Positions 7,936 to 16,942 of a DNA stretch of 34,444 nucleotides are shown piece after piece; the first letter of the stretch is position 1; the number at the start of each line of letters is the position of its first letter. Location of the stretch: the NCBI GenBank assembly GCA_013824715.1, contig PNOH01000044.1, positions 1 through 34,444 on the forward strand, in the 5' to 3' direction. A model generated the notes under the pieces. It was not told the DNA's origin and searched no databases. It saw nothing but the letters and a program-made list of their open reading frames with translations. This stretch comes from Odoribacter sp. Its GTDB lineage: Bacteria; Bacteroidota; Bacteroidia; Bacteroidales; Prolixibacteraceae. A program made the translations under genes and the position numbers.

Positions 7936-9243
7936 TTACCGTTGCCCTTTATTTTTTCTCAGCAGTTTCATAACCATATATATAGCACTCAAAATCGCGA
8001 CAAAGATAACGATACCAATGATTTCGCTGGTTGTCAGTTTCGACAGCACCCAAATAATAATCAGGATTGAAATCACAGGTACGGTATAACCACCCCATAC
8101 CCTGAATGTGCCGGATTCAGCTTTTCCTTTGATCCGTAATTTGATAACAGACATGGCAACCCCAAAATAGATGAGCAATACTGAAGCGCTTGATAGAATT
8201 GCAAGTGTTTTAAATTCACCGGTAATGGAAAACAGGCAACCCATTGTGGCATATAAAATAATGGAATAATGGGGAGTGGCATATTTCTTATGAATATTGG
8301 CCAAACTTAATGGCAGAATTACCTGGTCGCGGGCTGCACTATAAATAACCCTGGGCATGTTTAAAACATCACCGCTTAAAAATCCAAACATTGAAATAGC
8401 GGCTCCAACAAGTATTAAAGTCACACCAAAAGGTCCCATTATGTTTTTGGCGACTTCGGCCAAAGGAGCATCCTTAAAAGTTGACAGTGATGCACCTATA
8501 ATACCCTGAGCAACCAGTTGAATCAATACATACAGCAGAATAACAAAAGAAATGCTGATCAGGATTCCTCTCGGAATGGTTTTTTTAGGATTTATAACTT
8601 CACCTCCGGTATTCAATCCGCTTTCAGCCCCCTGAAAAGCGAAAAAAAGAATAAGTGACATTTTACCCAGATCATTGGTTGACGGGACAGAATCCCATGC
8701 CAGATTTGAAATGGATACTTTGGTTAATCCAATTAGCACTAAAAGGAGCAAGGGCGTCAATTTTGCAATGGTGGTTACAACAACCAGGGAAATTCCCTGT
8801 TTCACACCTTTGATATTTACCAGGGCCAAACCTCCAAAAATGAAGACAAAAAACAGTGATCTGACAATTTCATTTTTAAACACCGGCATAAAATAGGCCA
8901 ATGTCCCGGCCAGGGCATTCGCCACCGCTGCATCGGCCATGATGGTTGCACCTAAAATAAAAAAATTGACTGTCAAAAAACCAAAATATTTCCCGAAAGC
9001 AACTTCAATGTATGAATATGCGCCACCTGACTGAGTCAATTTACTTCCTACCTCGGCGAAGCAAAGCATAATGAGCATGATCAGAAATCCGCAGAATAAA
9101 TAAGCCAAAATGCTTGCAGCGCCAAGTCCTTCGGCCACAATGGCAGGAATTACAAAGATTCCGGCGCCAACAATCAGGTTAACGATATTTGCGCTCAATC
9201 CCAAGACTCCAATCTCTCTCTTTAATCCTTCATTAGTATTCAT
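7936..9243 (-). CDS. APC-family amino acid/polyamine permease
   Basis: The 435-residue protein has about 12 hydrophobic segments and the family signature NLIVGAGIFVIP in the first one (G-x-G-I-F, around residues 26-31), followed by CFAEVGSKLTQSGGAYSYIEVAFG, typical of APC superfamily uptake carriers or antiporters. A short basic C-terminus (LLRKNKGQR) should face the cytosol. It converges on aguA, so the two are not one transcript, but the neighbourhood makes an amino acid, agmatine or putrescine substrate plausible; that is inference. Only a weak AT-rich hairpin (7891-7907) lies between the two genes. Confidence 0.85.
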   Translation of the reverse strand: MNTNEGLKREIGVLGLSANIVNLIVGAGIFVIPAIVAEGLGAASILAYLFCGFLIMLIMLCFAEVGSKLTQSGGAYSYIEVAFGKYFGFLTVNFFILGATIMADAAVANALAGTLAYFMPVFKNEIVRSLFFVFIFGGLALVNIKGVKQGISLVVVTTIAKLTPLLLLVLIGLTKVSISNLAWDSVPSTNDLGKMSLILFFAFQGAESGLNTGGEVINPKKTIPRGILISISFVILLYVLIQLVAQGIIGASLSTFKDAPLAEVAKNIMGPFGVTLILVGAAISMFGFLSGDVLNMPRVIYSAARDQVILPLSLANIHKKYATPHYSIILYATMGCLFSITGEFKTLAILSSASVLLIYFGVAMSVIKLRIKGKAESGTFRVWGGYTVPVISILIIIWVLSKLTTSEIIGIVIFVAILSAIYMVMKLLRKNKGQR

Positions 9244-9366
9244 TTACCCTTTCTGTTTGGTTAATTTCTGCTTTCGGAAAACAAGACTGAAAGCATAAAG
9301 AAAATAATAATATGTGATTTTTTGCTGGTGCAGGGGTTACCTTTTCCTGTTTTTCGGAATATACTA

Positions 9367-9374
9367 TAGTTTTG
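9367..9374 (+). promoter_or_regulatory. possible promoter for the 9422 gene
   Basis: TAGTTTTG matches the TAnnTTTG -7 element exactly. A weak -33-like CTG lies at 9347-9349, 17 bases upstream. The leader to the ATG at 9422 would be about 40 bases. Confidence 0.45.
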
Positions 9375-9421
9375 CACCCATTGCGACACTAAAAAAAACA
9401 AGTTAACCGAACAAACCTTTA

Positions 9422-9988
9422 ATGTTGATGAAGAAAAAAATCTATTCCAGGAGTACCCTGGTATTCTTTCTCTGCTTTGTCCTCCATCTTTCCACCAACG
9501 CCCAAACCCGCAAATATTTTATCATTACCGGAAAATTTATTTCTGAATCTGAATTCATCAATCATGGTGAGATTCAAATCATCAAAAAAGACAAATCTGC
9601 AGTTTCGTCACCAGTGCCCCCTCATGGACGTTTTCGCCTTGAGCTGGATTATAATTCTGACTATCAGTTAACTTTTATTCAGGACGGACGATTGCCTAAA
9701 ACTATTGTTGTAAACACCGAAATTCCTAAAGAGGTTTATCTGCGTTCAGTCAATTTTCCGCATTTTGTAATGGCAGTAAAGCTGTTCAATGATAAAAAGG
9801 AAGTTTCAAATATTTACTATTCAGGCGATCAGAAACAACAAATAAACTACTCAGCACAACAAGATTGTTTTGTCAGGGTTCCCACCATATTTGATGTGGA
9901 ATTGGTAGATAAGGGTAACCAACTTCAGGCGCCAGCTATTCATTCGCAAGAGAATAAATCCAAAATGCAGACCTATCAGGTATTTTGA
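9422..9988 (+). CDS. exported protein, short paralogue of the 1688-residue TPR protein's N-domain
   Basis: The 188-residue protein has a signal peptide ending in STNAQ (an in-frame ATG at 9428 is an equally good start). The mature part, KYFIITGKFISESEF...HGRFRLELDYNSDYQLTF...TEIPKEVYLRSVNFPHF, aligns with residues 28-113 of the protein encoded at 10223: KYFVITGRI, NGRFRFELEF, EYYLTF, STEIPKEVWERDNDFPPF. This looks like a small beta-sandwich domain of the kind found at the N-terminus of many Bacteroidota envelope proteins. The TPR part is absent; the C-terminal 60 residues are unlike anything I recognise. It is probably periplasmic. It may be a separate partner or a shortened duplicate of the next gene. 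Confidence 0.7.
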   Translation: MLMKKKIYSRSTLVFFLCFVLHLSTNAQTRKYFIITGKFISESEFINHGEIQIIKKDKSAVSSPVPPHGRFRLELDYNSDYQLTFIQDGRLPKTIVVNTEIPKEVYLRSVNFPHFVMAVKLFNDKKEVSNIYYSGDQKQQINYSAQQDCFVRVPTIFDVELVDKGNQLQAPAIHSQENKSKMQTYQVF

Positions 9989-10222
9989 AAATCCACCGAC
10001 TCACTTTTTAAGTTTAGTTTCCCCAAAATTCAGATGAGGAATTCACTGTTCAATATTATCTGAAATCTGACGTTATTAGTTAATCAGATTATTGAGATTA
10101 TACATCACGAAATAAACATGTACCCAAATGTATGTCCTTTCGATGATTTATTTAATTTTACGGGGTATTCGCGATGTTTTCAGTATCTAAAACACTACAT
10201 ATTTTATTGAAACTAAACATAT

Positions 10223-13200
10223 ATGCAAAAGATAGGTAGGATAGGGATTTGGTTAATTCTGATTCTTATTTTTTTGTTTCAGCTTCAAACTCAGGCGCAA
10301 AGCAAAAAATATTTCGTTATTACCGGCAGAATAGTACCTGAAGTTGGGGAGGCAGGCAGTGGTGTTATTGAAGTTAAAAAGAACCAAAATGAAATTACCA
10401 ATATTGAAATTCCTAAAAACGGAAGATTCAGGTTTGAACTTGAGTTTTTCAATGAATACTACCTCACTTTCAAATATCCCGGACATTTTAATAAGATTAT
10501 AATCGTATCAACCGAGATACCGAAAGAAGTTTGGGAGCGCGATAATGATTTCCCGCCATTCCCGATGATTGTTCAGATGCAGCAGGAATTTGAAGGAATT
10601 GACAAAAGTTTTACCCTGAAACCCCAGGGAAAAATTTTCTATGGAAAAGAAATTGATAATTTTGAGAAGGAAAGTTACATTTCGGAAATTCAATTTCAGG
10701 AACAGATAGAAACTGCCAAATCCCAGGCCAATCAGGTTCAAAAAGAAGCACAATCAATTTCGAAAGAAAATGCTCAGGATTTAGCCGAAAAACAAAAGAA
10801 TTTTGATCAATTGATTAAAGAAGCCGACACTCATTACCAACGCGGTGAGTATCAGATGGCTTTAATGAAATACATGGAAGCCAGAAAATTATTCCCTGAA
10901 AAAGCATATCCGAACGATCGGGTTGCCGAACTTCAGGATTTGGTAAAAGCCCTTGAAATTACTGCAAAACAAAAAGCTGACCTCGAACTGAAATATCAGT
11001 CAGCCATTACCAAAGCAAATGGATTTTTCGATCAAAAAACTTATATCAGCGCCAGGCCTTTATACGAAGAAGCGCTCCAATACAAACCCGGCGATGTTTT
11101 TGCAAATGGCCGCATCAATGAAATTGATCAGTTACTCGCCCTTCAGGAAAAACAAAAGCAATACAACGATTTGATTGCTCAGGCCGACAACAACTATAAA
11201 TCAAAAAAATACGATCAGGCTATTTCCTATTACAATCAGGCCATACAAGTAGTTCCTGAAGATCAATATCCTAAAAACCAGATTGCTCTGATCAACGCTG
11301 AACGATTACAGCAGGCCAAAACTGAACAAATCGAAAAAGATTTCAATTTTGCTATACAATCGGCCAATACTCAAACGCAGCAGAAAGATTATCTGCAGGC
11401 CTTAAACTCGTACAAAAGAGCGCTGGAGCTGAAACCAGACAGCAAGCTTGCCAAAGATAAAATCGCCGAAACTGAACTTGCCATCGTGGCTGTCGAAACC
11501 GATAAAAAATACCTTCAGTCTATTCAATTAGCAGATCAGGCGATGGCCGTCAACGACTTTCAAAAAGCAAAAATGCAGTATTTGGAAGCCCTGAAGATAA
11601 AGCCCGGTGAAACTTACCCAAAAAACAAACTTAACGAAATTGCACTTTCCGAATCGCAGGAAATCGAATTCAACGGATTGGTAGCCAATGCGGAGAAAGC
11701 TTTTGCAAGCAATAACTTCGACGAGTCGTTCCGATTATTTAACCAGGCCCTTGAAATAAAACCTAAAAATCAGGCTGTTCAGAAACGGATAGACGATATT
11801 CAGAAGATTCAGAAACAGTTGGCTAAAGATCAGGAGCAGAAAGAAAAAAATTACCAGTCAACGATTACCCAGGCCGACAAACTTTTTGAGAAAAAGGATT
11901 ATACCAATGCCCAGACCGAGTACCGTAAAGCAATGGATATAAAACCGGAAGAAATTTATCCGAAAGATCAGATCCGGAAGATTGACGACACACTTGCTCA
12001 AATCCGGAAACAGGAAGAAGAAAACCAGAGGTTGCTGAAAGAAAAATCGGATCAGGAATATTTTCAGGCAATGGCCAATGCTGATAAGGCATTTTCTGCT
12101 AACGACTTTACCCTTGCAAGAACCGGTTACCAGACTGCACTGTCGGTCAAACCCAACGATGCGGTTGCCAAAGAAAAATTAGGTCAAACTGAGGCCAAAC
12201 TGGGTCAGATTGCCAGAATGACTCAGGCATACAACACAGCAATAACCGAAGCAAACCGCCAGTTGACAGCCAAACAGTATAAAGAAGCAAAAGAAAAATA
12301 TCAGGAAGCCCTTCAATATCTTCCTGATTCAGAATACCCTAAAAAACAAATTACAAAAATTGACGAAGTCCTTGCCCAACAGGAGGCTGAAATTAAACTG
12401 AGACAGGACTTTAACCAGGCATTGGCCGAAGGTGAAACTTTACTCAAAAGCAAAGAACTTACCAAAGCAAAAGAAGCTTATTTGAAAGCTTACAACCTGA
12501 TTCCTTCCGAACCTGTTCCACCAAAAAGAATCAGTGAAATCAATGATCTGCTTGCAGAAAAGGCCCGAAAAGATTCAGAATTGAAAGCCACTACCGAAGC
12601 CTATCAAAATGCCATTCAACGGGCCGATAAGCATTTTGGCAACAAAGATTACAGTTCGGCCCGATTGGTTTACAACGAAGCGATACTGATCAAATCCGAT
12701 GAGCAGTACCCGGTTGATCAACTGGCGCTTATCGAAAAACTTATCAACGAACAGAATGAACAGCAATACAAATCTGCGATTACGCTGGCCGACAATTCTT
12801 TCAACGCCAATCAGTTCGACGAGGCAAAAACTTCCTATCTGGAAGCGCTCAAATACAAAAAAGATGATCAGTATGCCACCCGTAGATTAAAAGAAATTGA
12901 TCAGAAAAAAGCCGGTCTTGAAGCTGAAAATAACCGCCTGAAAAAACTTCAGGATGAATACAATGCTGCCATTGCTGATGCAGGGAACGATTTCAAAAAT
13001 AAGGATTACCTGAAATCGAAGGGTAAATATCAGAAAGCCTTGACCCTGAAACCGGCAGAAATTCTTCCGAAAGACCAGATTGCAAAGATTGATCAGATAT
13101 TGGCCGAATTGCAAAAAGAAGAAGATATCAACCGGCAATACGCCCAGCACATCAAATTGGCACAGGAAGCTTTTACCCTGAATAAACTAAAGGAGGCGCG

Positions 13201-15289
13201 GGATGAATATCAAAAGGCCTATAATTTCAAGCCTTTTGAACCGGTTCCGCCAGCCAGAATAGCCGAAATTGACAAAATGCTCGCACTGCTGGCAGAAACA
13301 GCCCAATTGGCCGCAATGGAAGAAGCCCAGAGGTTAGCCAAAGAAAAAGCCGATAAATATCAGTACGACAACGCTATTGCCGCTGCCGATAAATCGTTCA
13401 CCGAAAAACAATATAAAATTGCACGTACGCATTACACCACCGCGCTTATTGCCCTGCCAAACGAAAAGTATCCGAAAGATCAGATTGCTAAAATTGATGT
13501 ACTATTAAGACAACAGGAATTAGATAAGGCTTCAGCCATACAACAAGCCCAAAGGGACTCCCTGCAAAAAGCCCGTGAGAAGTTATTTGACCTTGCTATG
13601 TCGGCAGCTAAAGAGCACGAACAGAATAAGCAGTATCGGCAAGCCATTACCAAATACGGGGAAGCCATTCAGATCAATCCTTCACAAAGGAGTGCAATTC
13701 AGAAATTAATTAATGATGCCGAAGACAAACTGCAATTGATGACCAGACAGGATTTGGAATATAAGAGGATTATCAGGCTGGCCGATGATCAGTTTGCAGC
13801 TTCGAAACTTGAAGATGCATTGGCTCAATACCAAAATGCCATGAAAATAAAACCTGAAGAAGAATATCCTAAAAAGCAGATCACGGAAATTCAGGCAATA
13901 TTGACAACCCGTGAACAAAATTACACCAGCGCCATACAAAAAGCTGACCAGGCATTTGACACATCGGACTGGCAAATGGCCAAAATCAGTTATACAGAAG
14001 CTCTCGCTATAAAGCCAAAAGAAGCATATCCGGCCCAGCGGTTGAAAGAAGTTAACCAGAGAATAGCCGATCTTAATTTGGCCGAACTTAATTTGGCATC
14101 TTTGAATAAGGCCTATGCTGAAGCGCTTGAAAAAGCTGAAAAATCATTTAAGGAAAACCAGCTTACAACAGCCCGGATTCAATTTGAAGTAGCCAGATCG
14201 TTGAAACCAGATGAAAAAGTACCGGTCGCCCGTATCAAAGAAATTGATGGCTTGCTGGAGCAACGGAACAAAGATCGTCTGGCTCAGGCCCAACGCGAAT
14301 TGGACGAAAAATATCTTCAGGCCATTTCGGTTGCTGATAATTCTTTTCGCGCGAAATCATACAGCATTGCCAAACTGCAATATAAACAAGCTTCGATCAT
14401 CAAACCGGACGAATCCTATCCAAAGGATCAGATGACATTGTGTGACAAACTTCTAAGTGAAGTTGTTCCGGTTGAAACTTATGTGTATAAATTGCCTGAA
14501 GTGGAAACTGCAAAACCAGCAGCCAGGCCGGTTTTCAATCCGGCAGAATCGGCTCAGGCCACCGAAGCTCGGGCCAAATCGTACGAAATGATTTCCAATT
14601 ACGATGAAGCTGTTAAACGGGCAGACGATTCATTTGGAATCAAAGACTATTCAGTGGCCCGGTTCTTTTATCTGAAAGCTAGTGACATCAAACCTAAAGA
14701 AGAATATCCTAAAAATCAGTTGGAATTAATCCGGAAACTGATTGACTCGCAATTGTCGGCTAACGATGTTTCGGGATATGACAATGCCATTTCGAAGGCT
14801 GATGACGCATTTGCCAAACAAAATTACACCATAGCCAAATTCTTCTATTACAAAGCCATCGAAATTAAATCGTGGGAAAAATATCCAAAGGACCGGATTA
14901 ATGAAATTTTGTTGCTCACTAACTCCCTGCTTTCAGAAAAAGAAGAAAAAGAATATCGTGATTTTCTTGCCAAAGCAGATGAGGCCTTTTACAACAAAGA
15001 CATGGCAATTGCCCGGTTTTATTATAACAAGGCGATTACAATAAAAAAAGATGAAAACTATCCGCAGATAAAACTTAAAGATATCCAGAAACTGATTCTA
15101 CAGGATAATCAAGATCAGCAAAACCAGGAATACAGTAAGATAATTGAACAGGCAGATCAGGCCTTGCAGGCTGGAAATTTCAGTATCGCCCGTTTTAATT
15201 ACAACAAAGCTTTGACATTGAGACCTGATGAGAAATATCCAAAAGATCAGTTAAAAAGCATCAAAGCAGCGCTGGAAAAGCAAAAATAA
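10223..15289 (+). CDS. giant exported TPR-like repeat protein (1688 residues)
   Basis: A signal peptide (residues 1-26, ending TQAQ) is followed by a beta-rich domain (28-120) shared with the protein encoded at 9422, a charged helical linker (about 145-192), and then 24 tandem TPR-like units to the last residue. Each unit follows the pattern Y..AI..AD..F..K.Y..A...Y..AL.IKP.E.YPK.QI..I, 53-96 residues long including variable coiled-coil-like linkers. There is no C-terminal OmpA, beta-barrel or type IX secretion domain, so it probably works as a long periplasmic or surface scaffold. Lys, Glu and Gln are abundant. The gene starts 234 bp after its shorter paralogue, and a hairpin follows at 15299. 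Its function is unknown to me. Confidence 0.85.
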   Translation: MQKIGRIGIWLILILIFLFQLQTQAQSKKYFVITGRIVPEVGEAGSGVIEVKKNQNEITNIEIPKNGRFRFELEFFNEYYLTFKYPGHFNKIIIVSTEIPKEVWERDNDFPPFPMIVQMQQEFEGIDKSFTLKPQGKIFYGKEIDNFEKESYISEIQFQEQIETAKSQANQVQKEAQSISKENAQDLAEKQKNFDQLIKEADTHYQRGEYQMALMKYMEARKLFPEKAYPNDRVAELQDLVKALEITAKQKADLELKYQSAITKANGFFDQKTYISARPLYEEALQYKPGDVFANGRINEIDQLLALQEKQKQYNDLIAQADNNYKSKKYDQAISYYNQAIQVVPEDQYPKNQIALINAERLQQAKTEQIEKDFNFAIQSANTQTQQKDYLQALNSYKRALELKPDSKLAKDKIAETELAIVAVETDKKYLQSIQLADQAMAVNDFQKAKMQYLEALKIKPGETYPKNKLNEIALSESQEIEFNGLVANAEKAFASNNFDESFRLFNQALEIKPKNQAVQKRIDDIQKIQKQLAKDQEQKEKNYQSTITQADKLFEKKDYTNAQTEYRKAMDIKPEEIYPKDQIRKIDDTLAQIRKQEEENQRLLKEKSDQEYFQAMANADKAFSANDFTLARTGYQTALSVKPNDAVAKEKLGQTEAKLGQIARMTQAYNTAITEANRQLTAKQYKEAKEKYQEALQYLPDSEYPKKQITKIDEVLAQQEAEIKLRQDFNQALAEGETLLKSKELTKAKEAYLKAYNLIPSEPVPPKRISEINDLLAEKARKDSELKATTEAYQNAIQRADKHFGNKDYSSARLVYNEAILIKSDEQYPVDQLALIEKLINEQNEQQYKSAITLADNSFNANQFDEAKTSYLEALKYKKDDQYATRRLKEIDQKKAGLEAENNRLKKLQDEYNAAIADAGNDFKNKDYLKSKGKYQKALTLKPAEILPKDQIAKIDQILAELQKEEDINRQYAQHIKLAQEAFTLNKLKEARDEYQKAYNFKPFEPVPPARIAEIDKMLALLAETAQLAAMEEAQRLAKEKADKYQYDNAIAAADKSFTEKQYKIARTHYTTALIALPNEKYPKDQIAKIDVLLRQQELDKASAIQQAQRDSLQKAREKLFDLAMSAAKEHEQNKQYRQAITKYGEAIQINPSQRSAIQKLINDAEDKLQLMTRQDLEYKRIIRLADDQFAASKLEDALAQYQNAMKIKPEEEYPKKQITEIQAILTTREQNYTSAIQKADQAFDTSDWQMAKISYTEALAIKPKEAYPAQRLKEVNQRIADLNLAELNLASLNKAYAEALEKAEKSFKENQLTTARIQFEVARSLKPDEKVPVARIKEIDGLLEQRNKDRLAQAQRELDEKYLQAISVADNSFRAKSYSIAKLQYKQASIIKPDESYPKDQMTLCDKLLSEVVPVETYVYKLPEVETAKPAARPVFNPAESAQATEARAKSYEMISNYDEAVKRADDSFGIKDYSVARFFYLKASDIKPKEEYPKNQLELIRKLIDSQLSANDVSGYDNAISKADDAFAKQNYTIAKFFYYKAIEIKSWEKYPKDRINEILLLTNSLLSEKEEKEYRDFLAKADEAFYNKDMAIARFYYNKAITIKKDENYPQIKLKDIQKLILQDNQDQQNQEYSKIIEQADQALQAGNFSIARFNYNKALTLRPDEKYPKDQLKSIKAALEKQK
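10796..15286 (+). repeat. 24 tandem TPR-like repeat units in the coding sequence
   Basis: Counting from KNFDQLIKEADTHY (residue 192), 24 units can be laid end to end, the last beginning YSKIIEQADQAL. The most constant positions are AD/AN in helix A, F/Y at the end of helix A, A and Y in helix B, and the turn IKP-x-E-x-YPKDQI. Six units lack the YP turn (for example SKLAKDK, NQAVQKR, SQRSAIQ). Units 21-24 are the most alike (ARFFY/AKFFY/ARFYY/ARFNY), suggesting the C-terminal end expanded most recently. Confidence 0.85.
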
Positions 15290-15298
15290 TTAGAATCT

Positions 15299-15332
15299 AG
15301 TGAGCGGGTGTCCTTTAAGTCAACCGCCCACT
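15299..15332 (+). terminator. possible terminator hairpin after the TPR gene
   Basis: AGTGAGCGG (15299-15307) and CCGCCCACT (15324-15332) pair with one mismatch around a 16-base loop. Only a short CTTTC follows rather than a T-run, so termination is uncertain. Confidence 0.35.
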
Positions 15333-15354
15333 TTCACCTCAGAAAAACAACACC

Positions 15355-16785
15355 TTGGAATTAAAAATAAAAGATCAGCTCATCAGCCTGTTCGAATCAC
15401 ATTTTAAGGAAGAAGTTACCTTTTTCGAACAATTGCCCGGCTCAGGGTCGTATCGCGAATATGCCAGGATGAAAAGCGCGGGTCACCAGGCGATCGGAGC
15501 CTTTAACAACGACATCAGGGAAAATCAGGCATTTCTCTCCTTCTCGGCTCATTTCAGAAATAAAAATATTCCGGTTCCGCAAATCTATGCAGTCAGCGGC
15601 GATCTGAAAACTTATCTCCAGGAAGATTTAGGAAACACAACACTGTTCGATTTTCTCACCCGTACACGCGAAACCGAAGGCTTTTCAGTAAAAATTGTGG
15701 ACGAATACAAAAAAGTACTCCGCCAGCTTCCAAGAATTCAACTGGTAGCCGGGAAAGACATTGATTACAGTGTTTGCTACCCACGTGAAACGTTCGACAA
15801 GCAATCCATGATGTGGGACCTGAATTACTTCAAATACTATTTCCTGAAACTGGCCAAAATCCCGTTCGACGAACAAGCTTTGGAAGATGACTTTCAGGCT
15901 TTCAGCGATTACTTGCTGGCTGTTGATAACCATGCATTCCTGTACCGTGATTTTCAGTCGCGAAATGTGATGCTGAAGGATGGAGAGGTATATTTTATAG
16001 ACTACCAGGGCGGACGAAAAGGAGCCCTTCAATACGATCTGGCATCCTTATTATACGATGCAAAAGCCAATATTCCCGATGCCGAACGGGAAGAGTTGCT
16101 TGAATTTTATCTCGACGAACTAGTCCACTACAAGCACACCGACCGCGAGAAATTCAAATCGCTGTTTGGCGGATACGTGCTGATACGCATCATGCAGGCA
16201 ATGGGGGCCTACGGATTCCGGGGGTTCTACGAAAAAAAAGAACATTTTCTGAAAAGTATTCCGTTTGCCCTGAGAAATCTGGAAACCTTGCTGGCCAAAA
16301 ATACTATACAAGTTCCTTTGCCCGAATTATTTAAAGTACTGAAAGCTGTTACCCAATCCTCATTCCTGAAATCAATCAGCCCGGTTAACGACAGGCTGAC
16401 AGTTCGAATCAGCAGTTTCTCGTACAAAAAAGGTATTCCGAAAGATCCATCCGGAAATGGCGGTGGCTTTGTATTTGATTGCCGGGCCATACACAACCCA
16501 GGAAAATACCAAGAATACAAACATCTCACAGGTAAAGATCCGCAGGTTCAGCAATTTCTGGAAACGAAATCAACCATGTCCGATTTTCTGTCACCTGTTT
16601 TTAGCTTGGTTTCCCATTCGGTTGAAGTGTATTCACTAAGGGGTTTTTCGCATTTGTGTGTAAGTTTCGGATGTACCGGCGGACAACACCGTTCGGTTTA
16701 CGCTGCCGAAAAATTGGCGGAGTATTTGAAAAACAATTATCCGGTCGAGCTTGTTTTACAACACACCGAACAGGATAATAAATAG
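15355..16785 (+). CDS. APH-type sugar kinase fused to a RapZ C-terminal domain
   Basis: Residues 1-320 form an aminoglycoside-phosphotransferase-like kinase fold resembling AmgK (anomeric MurNAc/GlcNAc kinase): LYRDFQSRNVML has the catalytic D199 and metal-binding N204, and FIDYQGGRKGALQYDLASLL supplies D216. Residues 348-472 match the C-terminal domain of RapZ: VRISSFSYKKGIP, FVFDCRAIHNPG and the hallmark GCTGGQHRSVYAAEKLAEYL (439-458). In E. coli RapZ this domain senses glucosamine-6-phosphate, while the N-terminal half is a P-loop ATPase that is absent here. Likely role: phosphorylation of a cell-wall-derived amino sugar with ligand sensing; this is inference. Translation seems to start at TTG (15355), as no in-frame ATG occurs before residue 39. 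The kinase fold needs the early residues. Confidence 0.85.
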   Translation: MELKIKDQLISLFESHFKEEVTFFEQLPGSGSYREYARMKSAGHQAIGAFNNDIRENQAFLSFSAHFRNKNIPVPQIYAVSGDLKTYLQEDLGNTTLFDFLTRTRETEGFSVKIVDEYKKVLRQLPRIQLVAGKDIDYSVCYPRETFDKQSMMWDLNYFKYYFLKLAKIPFDEQALEDDFQAFSDYLLAVDNHAFLYRDFQSRNVMLKDGEVYFIDYQGGRKGALQYDLASLLYDAKANIPDAEREELLEFYLDELVHYKHTDREKFKSLFGGYVLIRIMQAMGAYGFRGFYEKKEHFLKSIPFALRNLETLLAKNTIQVPLPELFKVLKAVTQSSFLKSISPVNDRLTVRISSFSYKKGIPKDPSGNGGGFVFDCRAIHNPGKYQEYKHLTGKDPQVQQFLETKSTMSDFLSPVFSLVSHSVEVYSLRGFSHLCVSFGCTGGQHRSVYAAEKLAEYLKNNYPVELVLQHTEQDNK

Positions 16786-16788
16786 AAA

Positions 16789-16917
16789 ATGTCGAAGACA
16801 CAGTGTAAAAATGAGGATTACAAGGAGAAAGATGATGCTAAATACTTATGCAAACGCTGTGAACGGAAAGCAAAAAAAGAAGATAAAATCTGCAAACCAA
16901 AAAAGATAAAAGACTGA
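16789..16917 (+). CDS. 42-residue Cys/Lys-rich small protein
   Basis: An ORF starts 3 bp after the kinase-RapZ fusion gene: MSKTQCKNED... ending KPKKIKD. It has four Cys (C6, C21, C24, C35), including CKRC, and about one third of its residues are Lys, suggesting a zinc-binding, nucleic-acid-contacting miniprotein. No signal peptide. The tight spacing and biased composition argue for a real gene, translationally coupled to the fusion gene; its short length makes this less sure. No function can be given. Confidence 0.6.
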   Translation: MSKTQCKNEDYKEKDDAKYLCKRCERKAKKEDKICKPKKIKD

Positions 16918-16942
16918 AAACTGTATATTTTCACCAATACCC

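Noticed and set aside
10796-15286. DNA-level tandem repeat or recombination hotspot
   Set aside because: The periodicity is in the protein pattern only; DNA of the units is strongly diverged, so this is an old TPR array.
16924-16931. TATATTTT as -7 box for the TonB receptor gene
   Set aside because: The last base deviates from TAnnTTTG, there is no -33 TTG at a suitable distance, and it is 11 bases from the ATG.
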